Shown piece by piece: positions 1 through 7,323 of a stretch of 7,910 bases of DNA. Under the pieces are notes generated by a model. It was not told the DNA's origin and did no database searches. It saw only the letters and a list, made by a program, of their open reading frames with translations. The stretch spans positions 1-7,910 of the forward strand of contig JAZQXA010000040.1 in NCBI GenBank assembly GCA_045632605.1. Reading direction: 5' to 3'. The position numbers and the translations under genes are program-made. Source of the stretch: Flemingiibacterium sp045632605. Its GTDB lineage: Bacteria > Bacillota > Clostridia > Oscillospirales > CAG-272. Each line of letters begins with the position of its first letter. Position 1 is the first letter of the stretch.

Positions 1-2965
1 CAAGAAGCGCGACGATGTTTCGCTCTGGATTTATGATATGGACAAGCTGTCGGGCGACTTAAAGACTGCGGAGGACAAATTAAAGCTTGCGGCAAACGAG
101 CTTGAAATCGTCAGTGAAGCGCTTGAATCGCTCGAAAATCAGAACGAGCGTATTTTCGAGGCATCGCAGGAATCAAAATACAAATATGAACAGCTCCAGA
201 ATCAGGTTGAGGAATCGAAGGGGCTTGCACATGAGCTTGACAGCAGGATAAAGCTGACCCAAAACGACATGAATCACCGTGACGAGCAGATTGCCCGTGC
301 GGCGACGGAAAAGGCACGCTTTGAAGAAAGACGCACCCAGCTCGAAGCACTTTGCGCTGAAAAGCAGGCGGCACTCGAAGCGGCAAACAAGAATGCGGCA
401 GAGCTTTCAGGCGAGCTTTCCGCACTTGATGACAAGGCTGAAAATGCGCGAGGGGCAAGAGATGAGCTTCGTGAGCTTCTCGACAGACAGCTTGAAGAAT
501 TAAAGAAATGTGAAGACAGAGCCGTTGAGCTGAAAATCAGGCTCTCGGTGCTCGACACGACCGAAAAGAGTGACAACGATAAGGCAGAGTCGCTTAAAGA
601 GGAAATCGACAAGTACGAAAGCAGTACCTCAATGCTTACCGCACGCGCTGAGAAAGCCGAAACGGTTATCGCTGACTACAAGAAAAAGAGCGAAGAGCTT
701 TCAAAAAAGGCGGAGGGAATCAACTCCGAAATCGATAAGATGAAGCGTGAAAAGCAGGAGCTTATCGATAAATCGAACGAGGTCTATCTCGAATACACCG
801 CGAAGAAGCACCGTATCGACGCAATACGCCGCATGGAGGAGCTTTTCGAGGGATACGCACAGAGTGTCCGCTTTGTTATGAGCGAATATGATGCAGGACA
901 CATCGACGGGACAAATCGCATTTCGGATGTGGATGCAAAGGGCGGACGAATCTACGGCCCGGTTTCCAGACTCATCAATGTGAGTGCAAGATATACGCTC
1001 GCGATTGAAACCGCGCTTGGCGCAAATATTCAGAATATTATCGTCGATGACGAAAACACCGCAAAGGCGGCTATGCGTCATCTTAAAGAAAAGAATGCCG
1101 GAAGAGCTACGTTCTATCCGATAAGCTCGATGAAGCCGCGTTACAGTCAGATTCCCGATTCGGAATGTGAGCGTTACGCAGGTTATCTCGGCACAGCCGA
1201 CAAGGTTATCGAGTTTGATGACAAGTTCAGCGGCATTATACGTAATCTGCTCGGTGCGACACTCATTTTCGATAACATCGATAACGGTGCCGCAATGGCG
1301 AAGGCAACGGGATATAAGGTCCGTGTTGTTACGCTCGACGGTCAGATTATCAATGCCGGCGGTTCGTTCACGGGCGGTTCGGCAAAGCGTGATTCGGGTA
1401 TGCTCACAAGACGTACCGAAACCGAAAAATTAAAGAATGATTCCGAGGCACTGGCAAAGAAGCTCGAGGAAATCAAATCGGAGCAGACAAAGTGCGATAA
1501 TGCTATTGCCGCAAAGACAAAAGAGGTGTCGGCACTTTCCTCGCAGACGGCGATGCTTTCGTCGCTCATCGGTGCGGAAAATACACAGCTTGAAGTTATA
1601 AAGAGTCAGCTCGGGGGAGAACGCAATATGCGTGCTTCGCTCGAACGTGACCTTGATGCGATAAAGACCGATGCCGCAGAGCGTGCGGAGGGTATTTTGA
1701 AGCTTAAAGCAGATGTTGACGAAGCCGAAGCCGAAGCCAAGAGGCTGACGGAGGAGCGCATTAACGGCGCTTCGAAGCTCGGTGAGCTTGAAGAAGAAAT
1801 CGACGACTGCGAACGCGAGAGAAGTGATTTGCTTGTTAAGCGTGCGGAGGCACTCAAAGATGTTGAAAGTGCAGAGCACGAGCTCTCCGATGCGCGTGAG
1901 CGTCTTTCGGAAAATTCTGCCGAAACAAGCCAGAATGAGCGTCTTGCTGCGGCACTTGCCGACCAGAATAAGAACGCAAAGGATGCACTTGAAGCGATGC
2001 GTACCGAGCTTTCGGGACTTGACAAAAAGGTTGAAGAGCTCGAACGCGAGCGAAGTGAAACTTCGGCGAAGAATCTCGAATATGAGCAGAAATTAAATCA
2101 GCTTCGTGTACAGATTCGCGAAAAGACCAACAAGCGTGAGCTTTGCTTCCGTGACCATACTTTGGCGGAGAATAAGTATAACAATCTTGTCGAAAACCGC
2201 GACAAGCACACAGAACGTCTTTGGGACGAATATGAGCTTACTTACACTGGTGCAGTTGAGTGCGGATATCCGCCTGTCACCGAGGAGAATCGCTCGGAAA
2301 TATCTGCCGAGCTTACCGAATACCGCACAAAGCTCAAATCGCTCGGAAGCGTTAATATCAACGCTATAGAAGAATATGCGGATGTCAAGCAGAGATACGA
2401 CTTTATGTCGGAGCAGATTGCAGACCTTGAAAAATCGAAGGATAATCTGCTTGAAATCATCGTGAAGCTTGAGTGCGAAATGCGCGAAACATTTGTCAGC
2501 GCATTCCAGGAAATCGACCGTAACTTTAAGATTGTTTTCGGCGAGCTTTTCGGCGGCGGTACGGCAGAGCTTTCGCTTACTGACCCCGAAAACGTACTGA
2601 CAAGCGGTATAGAGATTCGCGTTGCTCCTCCCGGAAAGATAATCAAGAGTCTTACGCTTCTTTCAGGCGGTGAGCAGTCGTTCGTTGCAATCGCGATAAT
2701 TTTCGCGATACTGCGCGTTAATCCGACTCCGTTCTGTATCTTTGATGAGATTGAAGCGGCACTTGACGATGCTAACGTATTCCGCTTCGCAGATTATCTC
2801 CACCGCTATTCAAACCGCACACAGTTTATCGTTATCACTCACCGTCGCGGCACCATGGAGGTTGCAGACCGAATTTACGGCGTTACTATGCAGGAACGCG
2901 GTATTTCAACGATTCTGCCGCTTGATATCAATCAGGCTGCCGAAAAGCTCGGTGAGGGAAAATAA
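1..2965 (+). CDS. smc: Chromosome segregation ATPase SMC, 5'-truncated by the window edge
   Basis: SMC forms a homodimeric, DNA-entrapping ring with ScpA/ScpB that compacts and segregates the nucleoid. The reading frame is open from base 2 with no start codon, so about 200 N-terminal residues, including the Walker A P-loop, lie outside the window; the ATG at 38 is internal. Numbering residues from that ATG, a Glu/Lys/Ala-rich coiled coil runs to about 270. The hinge follows at about 272-447, containing a GRIYGPV stretch and ending in GGSFTGG. A second coiled coil extends to about 780. The C-terminal head holds LGSVNINAIEEY, ELFGGG, the ABC signature LSGGEQ (875-880), Walker B with FDEIEAALDDAN (catalytic D903/E904) and an ITHRRGTM H-loop. 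The visible 987 residues plus the missing part give the usual length of about 1,190. The signature has Q where many SMCs have R or K. ftsY follows after 30 bases, the common Firmicute arrangement. Family identification is very secure. Confidence 0.98.
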   Translation, partial: KKRDDVSLWIYDMDKLSGDLKTAEDKLKLAANELEIVSEALESLENQNERIFEASQESKYKYEQLQNQVEESKGLAHELDSRIKLTQNDMNHRDEQIARAATEKARFEERRTQLEALCAEKQAALEAANKNAAELSGELSALDDKAENARGARDELRELLDRQLEELKKCEDRAVELKIRLSVLDTTEKSDNDKAESLKEEIDKYESSTSMLTARAEKAETVIADYKKKSEELSKKAEGINSEIDKMKREKQELIDKSNEVYLEYTAKKHRIDAIRRMEELFEGYAQSVRFVMSEYDAGHIDGTNRISDVDAKGGRIYGPVSRLINVSARYTLAIETALGANIQNIIVDDENTAKAAMRHLKEKNAGRATFYPISSMKPRYSQIPDSECERYAGYLGTADKVIEFDDKFSGIIRNLLGATLIFDNIDNGAAMAKATGYKVRVVTLDGQIINAGGSFTGGSAKRDSGMLTRRTETEKLKNDSEALAKKLEEIKSEQTKCDNAIAAKTKEVSALSSQTAMLSSLIGAENTQLEVIKSQLGGERNMRASLERDLDAIKTDAAERAEGILKLKADVDEAEAEAKRLTEERINGASKLGELEEEIDDCERERSDLLVKRAEALKDVESAEHELSDARERLSENSAETSQNERLAAALADQNKNAKDALEAMRTELSGLDKKVEELERERSETSAKNLEYEQKLNQLRVQIREKTNKRELCFRDHTLAENKYNNLVENRDKHTERLWDEYELTYTGAVECGYPPVTEENRSEISAELTEYRTKLKSLGSVNINAIEEYADVKQRYDFMSEQIADLEKSKDNLLEIIVKLECEMRETFVSAFQEIDRNFKIVFGELFGGGTAELSLTDPENVLTSGIEIRVAPPGKIIKSLTLLSGGEQSFVAIAIIFAILRVNPTPFCIFDEIEAALDDANVFRFADYLHRYSNRTQFIVITHRRGTMEVADRIYGVTMQERGISTILPLDINQAAEKLGEGK
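1721..1738 (+). repeat. Three tandem copies of GAAGCC in the smc coiled coil
   Basis: A perfect six-base unit is repeated three times in frame and encodes Glu-Ala three times within the second coiled coil of SMC. It is a short, possibly slippage-prone tract; because the unit is six bases, gain or loss would keep the frame but disturb the heptad register. Confidence 0.8.
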
Positions 2966-2995
2966 CTTATTCAGCAACTGAAAGGACTTATACCA

Positions 2996-3901
2996 ATGGG
3001 ATTTTTTGACCGACTTAAAGAGGGACTTGCCAAAACGAAAAATACGCTTTTTAAGCAGGTTGACAACCTCTTTCGCAATTTCGTAAGGGTTGACGAGGAG
3101 CTGCTTGAGGAGCTTGAAGAGCTTCTCATAATGGCTGATGTGGGAGTCGTTTCCACAGAGGCGATAATCGACCGCTTGCGCGAGAAGATTAAGGACGACC
3201 GAATCACCGAGCCGGAGCAGTGCCGGCTTGCACTTCAGGAAATACTCGTCGATATGATTGGCGACGGAGAGGGACTGAAGCTCGACACAACTCCGAGCGT
3301 TATTCTCGTAATCGGCGTAAACGGCGTCGGAAAGACCACGTCAATCGCAAAAATTGCAAACAGACTCAAGCAGAACGGCAAAAAGGTAGTTCTTGCAGCG
3401 GCGGATACATTCCGTGCGGCTGCCATCGACCAGCTTGCTGTTTGGGCAGACCGTGTGGGCGTTGAGCTTATTAAGCACACGGAAGGTTCTGACCCTGCGG
3501 CGGTTGTGTTTGATGCAGTCAGTGCTGCAAAAAAACGCGAAGCCGATGTGCTTATCGTTGACACTGCCGGACGTCTTCACAACAAGAAAAATCTCATGGA
3601 TGAGCTTGCAAAAATAAACCGCGTAATCGAACGCGAGCTTCCCGGAGCGTCAAGGGAAACACTGCTTGTGCTTGATGCCACAACCGGACAGAATGCCGTA
3701 AATCAGGCGAAGGAATTTAAAAATGCCGCCGATATTACGGGACTCATTTTAACAAAGCTCGACGGTACGGCAAAGGGCGGTATTGTTTTCTCGATTAAAG
3801 AGGAGCTTAATATACCCGTTAAATTTATCGGCGTCGGAGAGCAGATGGACGATATGCAGGAGTTTTCGGCAAAGGATTTTGTCGATGCGCTCTTTGAGTA
3901 A
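2996..3901 (+). CDS. ftsY: Signal recognition particle receptor FtsY
   Basis: FtsY is the SRP-GTPase receptor that docks ribosome-nascent chain-SRP complexes at the membrane for SecYEG insertion. The 301-residue product is the compact form: it has no long acidic A domain, and starts with the amphipathic, basic helix MGFFDRLKEGLAKTKNTLF, which suits direct lipid binding. The N domain helical bundle spans about 20-95. The NG GTPase domain shows G1 GVNGVGKTT (107-115), the DTFRAAA insertion-box motif (137-143), G3 DTAGR (189-193), G4 TKLD (253-256) followed by GTAKGG, and the closing GVGEQMDDMQEF motif. The DTFRAAAIDQL sequence and the short C-terminus without an M domain separate it from Ffh. 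The start has an AAAGGA Shine-Dalgarno at 2981-2986, 9 bases upstream. It lies 30 bases after smc and 12 bases before rdgB, so it is probably cotranscribed with both. Confidence 0.98.
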   Translation: MGFFDRLKEGLAKTKNTLFKQVDNLFRNFVRVDEELLEELEELLIMADVGVVSTEAIIDRLREKIKDDRITEPEQCRLALQEILVDMIGDGEGLKLDTTPSVILVIGVNGVGKTTSIAKIANRLKQNGKKVVLAAADTFRAAAIDQLAVWADRVGVELIKHTEGSDPAAVVFDAVSAAKKREADVLIVDTAGRLHNKKNLMDELAKINRVIERELPGASRETLLVLDATTGQNAVNQAKEFKNAADITGLILTKLDGTAKGGIVFSIKEELNIPVKFIGVGEQMDDMQEFSAKDFVDALFE

Positions 3902-3913
3902 TTCGGAGGAAAT

Positions 3914-4519
3914 ATGTATAAAATTGTACTTGCTTCCAGAAATCGAAAAAAAATCCGTGAGCTTGAAACTTTACTGTCCGACCTTTCGTCTAAAGTGCAG
4001 GTTCTCTCACTCGACGATATCGGTTACACCGAGGAAATTATTGAGAACGGAGACACTTTTTCCGAAAATTCCCGTATAAAGGCGAGTGTTCCGGCAAGGC
4101 TCGGATATATCGGAATTGCCGATGACTCGGGACTTGAGGTTGATGCACTCGACGGTGCACCGGGCGTTTATTCCGCACGTTTTTCAGGCGAAGGTGCAAC
4201 TGATGAAAAGAACAATGCGAAATTGCTTTCGCTTCTTTCCGGTGTCCCGGACGAAAATCGTACAGCGAGATTCCGTACTGTTGTGACCTGCGCTTTTCCT
4301 GATGGGACGGATTTTCAGGTTGACGGTGTTTGTGAGGGCGTGATACTTCATGCACCGGACGGTGACGGCGGCTTCGGTTATGACCCGCTTTTCCACTATG
4401 CGCCGCTTAACAAGAGCTTTGCCGCACTTACCGCTGACGAAAAAAATGCTGTCAGTCACAGAGGCAAGGCTATGCGTGAATTTGTAAAAAAGTTTAAGGA
4501 ATACATTGAGCAGGCGTAA
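3914..4519 (+). CDS. rdgB: Non-canonical purine NTP pyrophosphatase, RdgB/HAM1 family
   Basis: This cytosolic house-cleaning enzyme hydrolyses dITP/ITP and XTP to the monophosphate and pyrophosphate, which keeps deaminated purines out of DNA and RNA. The 201 residues match the family's normal size of about 195-205. Visible motifs are the N-terminal ASRNRKKIREL (7-17; the family's S/T-x-N-x-x-K substrate loop), ENGDTFSENSRIKA (44-57), ADDSGLEVDAL (69-79) with the acidic pair D70/D71 expected to act in catalysis and metal binding, GAPGVYSAR (81-89), GGFGYDPLF (152-160) and SHRGKA (181-186) for base recognition. ENS replaces the commoner ENA, a mild change. The ATG at 3914 is supported by GGAGG at 3905-3909, only four bases away, and sits 12 bases after the ftsY stop. 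In B. subtilis ftsY is followed by ylxM-ffh instead, so this neighbour choice is lineage-specific. Confidence 0.97.
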   Translation: MYKIVLASRNRKKIRELETLLSDLSSKVQVLSLDDIGYTEEIIENGDTFSENSRIKASVPARLGYIGIADDSGLEVDALDGAPGVYSARFSGEGATDEKNNAKLLSLLSGVPDENRTARFRTVVTCAFPDGTDFQVDGVCEGVILHAPDGDGGFGYDPLFHYAPLNKSFAALTADEKNAVSHRGKAMREFVKKFKEYIEQA

Positions 4520-4546
4520 TGCGTCTGACGGTTTAAGGAGATTTTA

Positions 4547-4846
4547 ATGTTAACAAGCAAACAGCGCGCCTATCTTCGCAGTATGGCGCAGAGCTATGAT
4601 ACAATATTTCAGGTTGGAAAGGGCGGAGTATCGGAAAAGATGTGTGAGCAGATTGCAAACGCCCTTGAAGCACGTGAGCTTATAAAGCTTCGTGTACTCG
4701 ACAACAGCGACTACAGCGCAAGAGAAGCGGCAGAGGAAATTGCCGCGGCCGTCGGTGCAGATGTCGTTCAGGTCATCGGTACGAGATTTGTTCTCTACCG
4801 CGAATCTGTTGACCACAAGAAGATTGATTTAAGACTCGTAAAATGA
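4547..4846 (+). CDS. yhbY: CRS1/YhbY-family ribosome-associated RNA-binding protein
   Basis: This small (99-residue) stand-alone CRM-domain protein corresponds to B. subtilis YqeI and E. coli YhbY. The family associates with pre-50S ribosomal subunits and binds RNA through an IF3-C-like fold. Diagnostic elements are the N-terminal LTSKQRAYLRSMAQ helix, QVGKGGVSEKM (22-32) containing the GKGG RNA-contact loop, ARELIKLRVL (42-51), and the C-terminal IGTRFVLYRES segment. The length is typical. The start at 4547 follows a clear AAGGAG Shine-Dalgarno (4535-4540), 6 bases away, and lies 27 bases after rdgB. The stop TGA overlaps the nadD start as ATGA. The pairing of yhbY with nadD, yqeK and rsfS is widely conserved in Firmicutes and suggests coregulation with ribosome assembly. 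Confidence 0.96.
   Translation: MLTSKQRAYLRSMAQSYDTIFQVGKGGVSEKMCEQIANALEARELIKLRVLDNSDYSAREAAEEIAAAVGADVVQVIGTRFVLYRESVDHKKIDLRLVK
4843..4846 (+). other. ATGA stop/start overlap of yhbY and nadD
   Basis: The nadD start ATG and the yhbY stop TGA share the four bases ATGA. No good Shine-Dalgarno precedes the nadD start, so translation of nadD is likely by termination-reinitiation from yhbY. Confidence 0.85.
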
Positions 4847-5469
4847 GTGAAAAACAAAAGCTCGGTATTTACGGCGGCTCATTTTCGCCGATACATTGCG
4901 GTCATGTAAATGCGGCAAGGCTGTTTATCGACTCCGCAGAGCTTGATAAGATGCTCATAATGCCAACGCATATTTCCCCTCATAAGGACCCCATTACCGA
5001 GGCAACGCCGATGCAGCGTTTTGAGATGGCTAAGCTTGCTTTTTCGGATGACGAAAACTATAAAAGCGGCAGGCTTGAAATAAGCGACTGGGAGCTTTCC
5101 CGTGACGGCAGAAGCTACACGGTTTATACTGTACAGCATTTTGCATCCGATGAGCGTGAATTATATCTGCTTGTTGGCACGGATATGTTCCTGTCACTTG
5201 ACAAGTGGTACTGTGCCGGGGAGATTCTGCGGATATGTGATATTGTGCTCATGCGGCGTGAAAATGACCGCGAGATGTATGCAAAAATCAAAGAGAAAAT
5301 GAAAAGTATGCAGTCAGGCTTTGGGGCACGTATTCACGAGATTGAAGAACCGCCGATAATTGCGTCTTCAACCGAAATTCGCGAAATGCTCCGCGAGGGA
5401 CGTGATGTTTCGGGACTCATTCCCGATGAAGTTATACGATATATTGAAAAATACGGTTTGTACAGATAA
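4843..5469 (+). CDS. nadD: Nicotinate-nucleotide adenylyltransferase
   Basis: NadD transfers AMP from ATP to nicotinate mononucleotide, giving nicotinate adenine dinucleotide, the penultimate step of NAD synthesis. The 208-residue product has the nucleotidyltransferase class signature GGSFSPIHCGH (11-21; the HxGH motif is HCGH, 18-21), MPTHISPHKD (40-49) for substrate contacts, LLVGTDMFLSLDKWY (109-123; equivalent to the VGADxxxxxxxW region) and the C-terminal ISSTEIR-type motif, here ASSTEIREML (174-183), which contacts the ATP phosphates. The ATG at 4843 overlaps the yhbY stop by four bases. No convincing Shine-Dalgarno precedes it, so translation probably depends on ribosomes finishing yhbY. 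yqeK begins two bases after the stop. The Ala-to-Thr change in VGTD looks like a common clostridial form rather than a defect. Confidence 0.97.
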   Translation: MSEKQKLGIYGGSFSPIHCGHVNAARLFIDSAELDKMLIMPTHISPHKDPITEATPMQRFEMAKLAFSDDENYKSGRLEISDWELSRDGRSYTVYTVQHFASDERELYLLVGTDMFLSLDKWYCAGEILRICDIVLMRRENDREMYAKIKEKMKSMQSGFGARIHEIEEPPIIASSTEIREMLREGRDVSGLIPDEVIRYIEKYGLYR

Positions 5470-5471
5470 TT

Positions 5472-6122
5472 ATGATTACAGAAAAACAGGAATTGGTACT
5501 TGCAGAGCTGCGCGAAAAAATCCGCCCGTATATGAGCGAAAAAAGACTTTCACATACGTATGCTGTCGAGCGTGAGATTATATCTCTCTGCGGCATATAT
5601 GCGCCGGAGTCGGAGTTTATGCTGCGGGGGGCCGCACTGCTCCATGATATAACAAAGGAGCTGTCAATACAAAAACAGTTGCAATTGTGTCAGCTATCTG
5701 ATATAATATATTCAGAAGATGAAGCATTAACGCCGAAGATATTCCATTCGAGGACTGCGGCGGCGGTAATAGAGCCGAATTTTTCCGAATGGGCGACGGA
5801 TGAGGTTCTTTCTGCAATTCGTTGGCATACCACGGGACACGCGGATATGTCACTCACAGAGCAGCTTCTTTTCCTTGCTGATTTTATTGAGGATACGCGT
5901 ACATTTGAATCCTGTATCAAGCTTCGCCGTTTCTTTTATGATGGCATTAATGGCGGTGCCGATAAGATGTCACATCTTCGCGACACGATGATTTTAGCTC
6001 TTGATATGACAGTTAACGAGCTTGTTTCAGACGGGAAGCCGATACACACGGATACGGTTTGCGCCAGAAATTACTTTATTTATGAGAAAGTGAGGGACCA
6101 GAATGAGCACACAGCCAAATAA
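5472..6122 (+). CDS. yqeK: HD-domain symmetrical Ap4A hydrolase YqeK
   Basis: YqeK-family HD proteins hydrolyse diadenosine tetraphosphate symmetrically to two ADP, clearing a stress-associated dinucleotide. The 216 residues are slightly longer than the roughly 190 of B. subtilis YqeK, mostly at the C-terminus. Metal-ligand candidates in family order are H28 (LSHTYAVE), H58/D59 (ALLHDITKE), H92 (FHSRTAA), H119 (IRWHTTGHADMS) and D137 (LADFIEDTR). The start at 5472, two bases after the nadD stop, has no clear Shine-Dalgarno and is probably coupled to nadD. The next in-frame ATG (codon 21) would remove most of the helix before H28, so the first is preferred. The last 20 bases overlap the LCP gene. 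A strong promoter-like sequence lies inside the gene at 5679-5707. Family assignment is secure; the Ap4A substrate comes from characterised relatives, not from this sequence. Confidence 0.94.
   Translation: MITEKQELVLAELREKIRPYMSEKRLSHTYAVEREIISLCGIYAPESEFMLRGAALLHDITKELSIQKQLQLCQLSDIIYSEDEALTPKIFHSRTAAAVIEPNFSEWATDEVLSAIRWHTTGHADMSLTEQLLFLADFIEDTRTFESCIKLRRFFYDGINGGADKMSHLRDTMILALDMTVNELVSDGKPIHTDTVCARNYFIYEKVRDQNEHTAK
5679..5707 (+). promoter_or_regulatory. Candidate internal sigma-A-type promoter within yqeK
   Basis: The sequence shows TTGCAA (5679-5684), a 17-base spacer and a perfect TATAAT (5702-5707), with TG one base before the -10 box (5699-5700), i.e. an extended -10. This matches the vegetative promoter consensus at four of six -35 positions and all of the -10 at ideal spacing. 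It lies in codons about 70-79 of yqeK, roughly 390 bases before the LCP start, and could give the LCP gene, rsfS and leuS expression independent of the upstream genes. A chance match inside AT-rich coding sequence is possible. Confidence 0.4.
6092..6096 (+). promoter_or_regulatory. Ribosome binding site of the LCP gene, inside yqeK
   Basis: GAGGG lies 6 bases before the ATG at 6103 and within the last codons of yqeK. It supports this start and the 20-base overlap, since the next in-frame ATG would fall within the transmembrane helix. The LCP gene can therefore initiate on its own as well as by coupling. Confidence 0.75.
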
Positions 6123-7308
6123 GCGTCAGCCCCAAAAAACGGGTGCGGCACTTAAAATTACATTTGTTGTAATGCTTGCGTTGATAATTCTTATAGTCGG
6201 CGGTGTTGCGCTTTTTCTTGAATATTACAGACCGTCGCTTGATACAAACGGACCGCCGTTCAATGTTGATGCCGTTCCGGGACCTGACGATTCGGGGAAT
6301 TCAGGCGAGGATACTGACAAGTCGCCCGAGGACGAATATATCCGTGATAAAGACATTGTGAATTTTCTCGTTGCCGGACGGGATAAGGATGCATGGAATA
6401 CGGATGTCATGATGATTGTAAACTTCAACATGAATGACTATTCGCTTAATGTGCTTCAAATTCCGCGTGACACATATATCGATTCGGGTAATGTTCACGG
6501 AAGAATCAATACGGCGATGAAGCTGATTCGTGCAGAGGCATATAAAAAAGACAGCTCGCTTTCGCGTGACGAGATGCTTAAAGCCGGGATGCAGGGAACA
6601 GTTGAGCTTCTTGAAAAGAATCTCTGTATTCAGATTGACGGTTATGCAATTGTTAATCTTGAGGGATTCCGCAATATAATCAATGCTATTGGCGGAGTTT
6701 ATATGGATGTTCCTTATGAGATGGATTATGAGGATCCGGACCAGGACCTTTATATTCACCTTGCCCCCGGACCGCAGACGCTTAACGGTGCTCAGGCGGA
6801 GATGTTTGTACGCTACCGTTCGGGTTATGTTCAGGGGGACATCGGACGCGTTAATGCACAGAAGATTTTCCTGACTGCACTTTTTAAACAGCTCAAAAAC
6901 AATCTTGCCATATCGAATGTTCCGACAATTGCAGAGCAGCTTCTTAAATATGTAACCACGGATGTTTCGCTTGCAGATGTGGTATTCTATGCCAAAGAGC
7001 TTCTCAAGGTTGATATGGAAAACATTTCAATGCTGACACTCCCCGGAAAGGACGCACGCTCACCATCCACCGGCGCATGGTATTATATAATGCACAGAGC
7101 GGATATGCTTGCGGCGATTAATAAGTATTTTAACGTATACAGCAAAGACATAACGGACGAGCTTTTCGATTCGGCTCACGTTTTTACCGACGAGGATTAT
7201 GACGTTTTCGCCAATATTTATTTTGCCGAGCCGACAGAGGCGGCGGTTGAAACCGCAGATAAGATCGATGAGGGCTCACTAATTATTCCGCTTATTCCAA
7301 AACAGTAA
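6103..7308 (+). CDS. LCP (LytR-CpsA-Psr) family cell-wall polymer ligase
   Basis: LCP proteins are membrane-anchored phosphotransferases that move anionic polymers (teichoic acid, capsule) from undecaprenyl-pyrophosphate carriers to peptidoglycan. This 401-residue protein has a short basic cytoplasmic N-terminus (1-16), one transmembrane helix (about 17-39) and an acidic, Gly/Ser/Pro-containing extracytoplasmic linker (about 50-78). The LCP domain spans about 84-265: NFLVAGRDKDAWNTDVMMI with D101, LQIPRDTYI with R122/D123, INAIGGVYMDVP, and FVRYRSGYVQGDIGRVNAQ with R237, R239, D246 and R249. A tail of about 135 residues follows; it has no LytR_C domain that I recognise and ends in a hydrophobic, Pro-rich stretch. 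Where many LCPs have R-S-D-T after the first strand, this one has N-T-D-V. The start overlaps yqeK by 20 bases and has a GAGGG Shine-Dalgarno at 6092-6096. The particular polymer cannot be read from sequence, so I give no symbol. Confidence 0.93.
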   Translation: MSTQPNKRQPQKTGAALKITFVVMLALIILIVGGVALFLEYYRPSLDTNGPPFNVDAVPGPDDSGNSGEDTDKSPEDEYIRDKDIVNFLVAGRDKDAWNTDVMMIVNFNMNDYSLNVLQIPRDTYIDSGNVHGRINTAMKLIRAEAYKKDSSLSRDEMLKAGMQGTVELLEKNLCIQIDGYAIVNLEGFRNIINAIGGVYMDVPYEMDYEDPDQDLYIHLAPGPQTLNGAQAEMFVRYRSGYVQGDIGRVNAQKIFLTALFKQLKNNLAISNVPTIAEQLLKYVTTDVSLADVVFYAKELLKVDMENISMLTLPGKDARSPSTGAWYYIMHRADMLAAINKYFNVYSKDITDELFDSAHVFTDEDYDVFANIYFAEPTEAAVETADKIDEGSLIIPLIPKQ

Positions 7309-7310
7309 AG

Positions 7311-7316
7311 AAAGGA
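7311..7316 (+). promoter_or_regulatory. Ribosome binding site deciding the rsfS start
   Basis: AAAGGA sits 7 bases before the ATG at 7324. It supports the longer RsfS product with its roughly 20-residue N-terminal extension over an internal start. Confidence 0.75.
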
Positions 7317-7323
7317 TATATAA

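Noticed and set aside
38..40. ATG at 38 as the start of smc
   Set aside because: The frame is open and SMC-like upstream to base 2 (a DDVSLWIYDMDK context typical of the first coiled coil), and the Walker A head is missing, so this Met is internal.
274..612. Open minus-strand frames across smc, Ser/Leu-rich (also 1606-2025 and others)
   Set aside because: They are exact antisense images of the Glu/Lys/Ala-rich coiled-coil codons, have no family resemblance or ribosome sites, and lie wholly within a secure gene.
2966..2995. Possible terminator between smc and ftsY
   Set aside because: The 30-base gap shows no inverted repeat with a T-run, only the ftsY ribosome site.
4520..4546. Possible terminator or attenuator between rdgB and yhbY
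   Set aside because: Short gap without a stable stem; the T-rich end is simply the spacer after the Shine-Dalgarno.
6675..6680. Second TATAAT, inside the LCP gene
   Set aside because: The only TTG-type -35 candidate (TTGTTA at 6650-6655) has a 19-base spacer and there is no extended -10; likely chance in coding DNA.
7086..7091. Third TATAAT, inside the LCP gene
   Set aside because: No -35-like sequence lies at 16-18 bases upstream; the region is GC-rich coding sequence.
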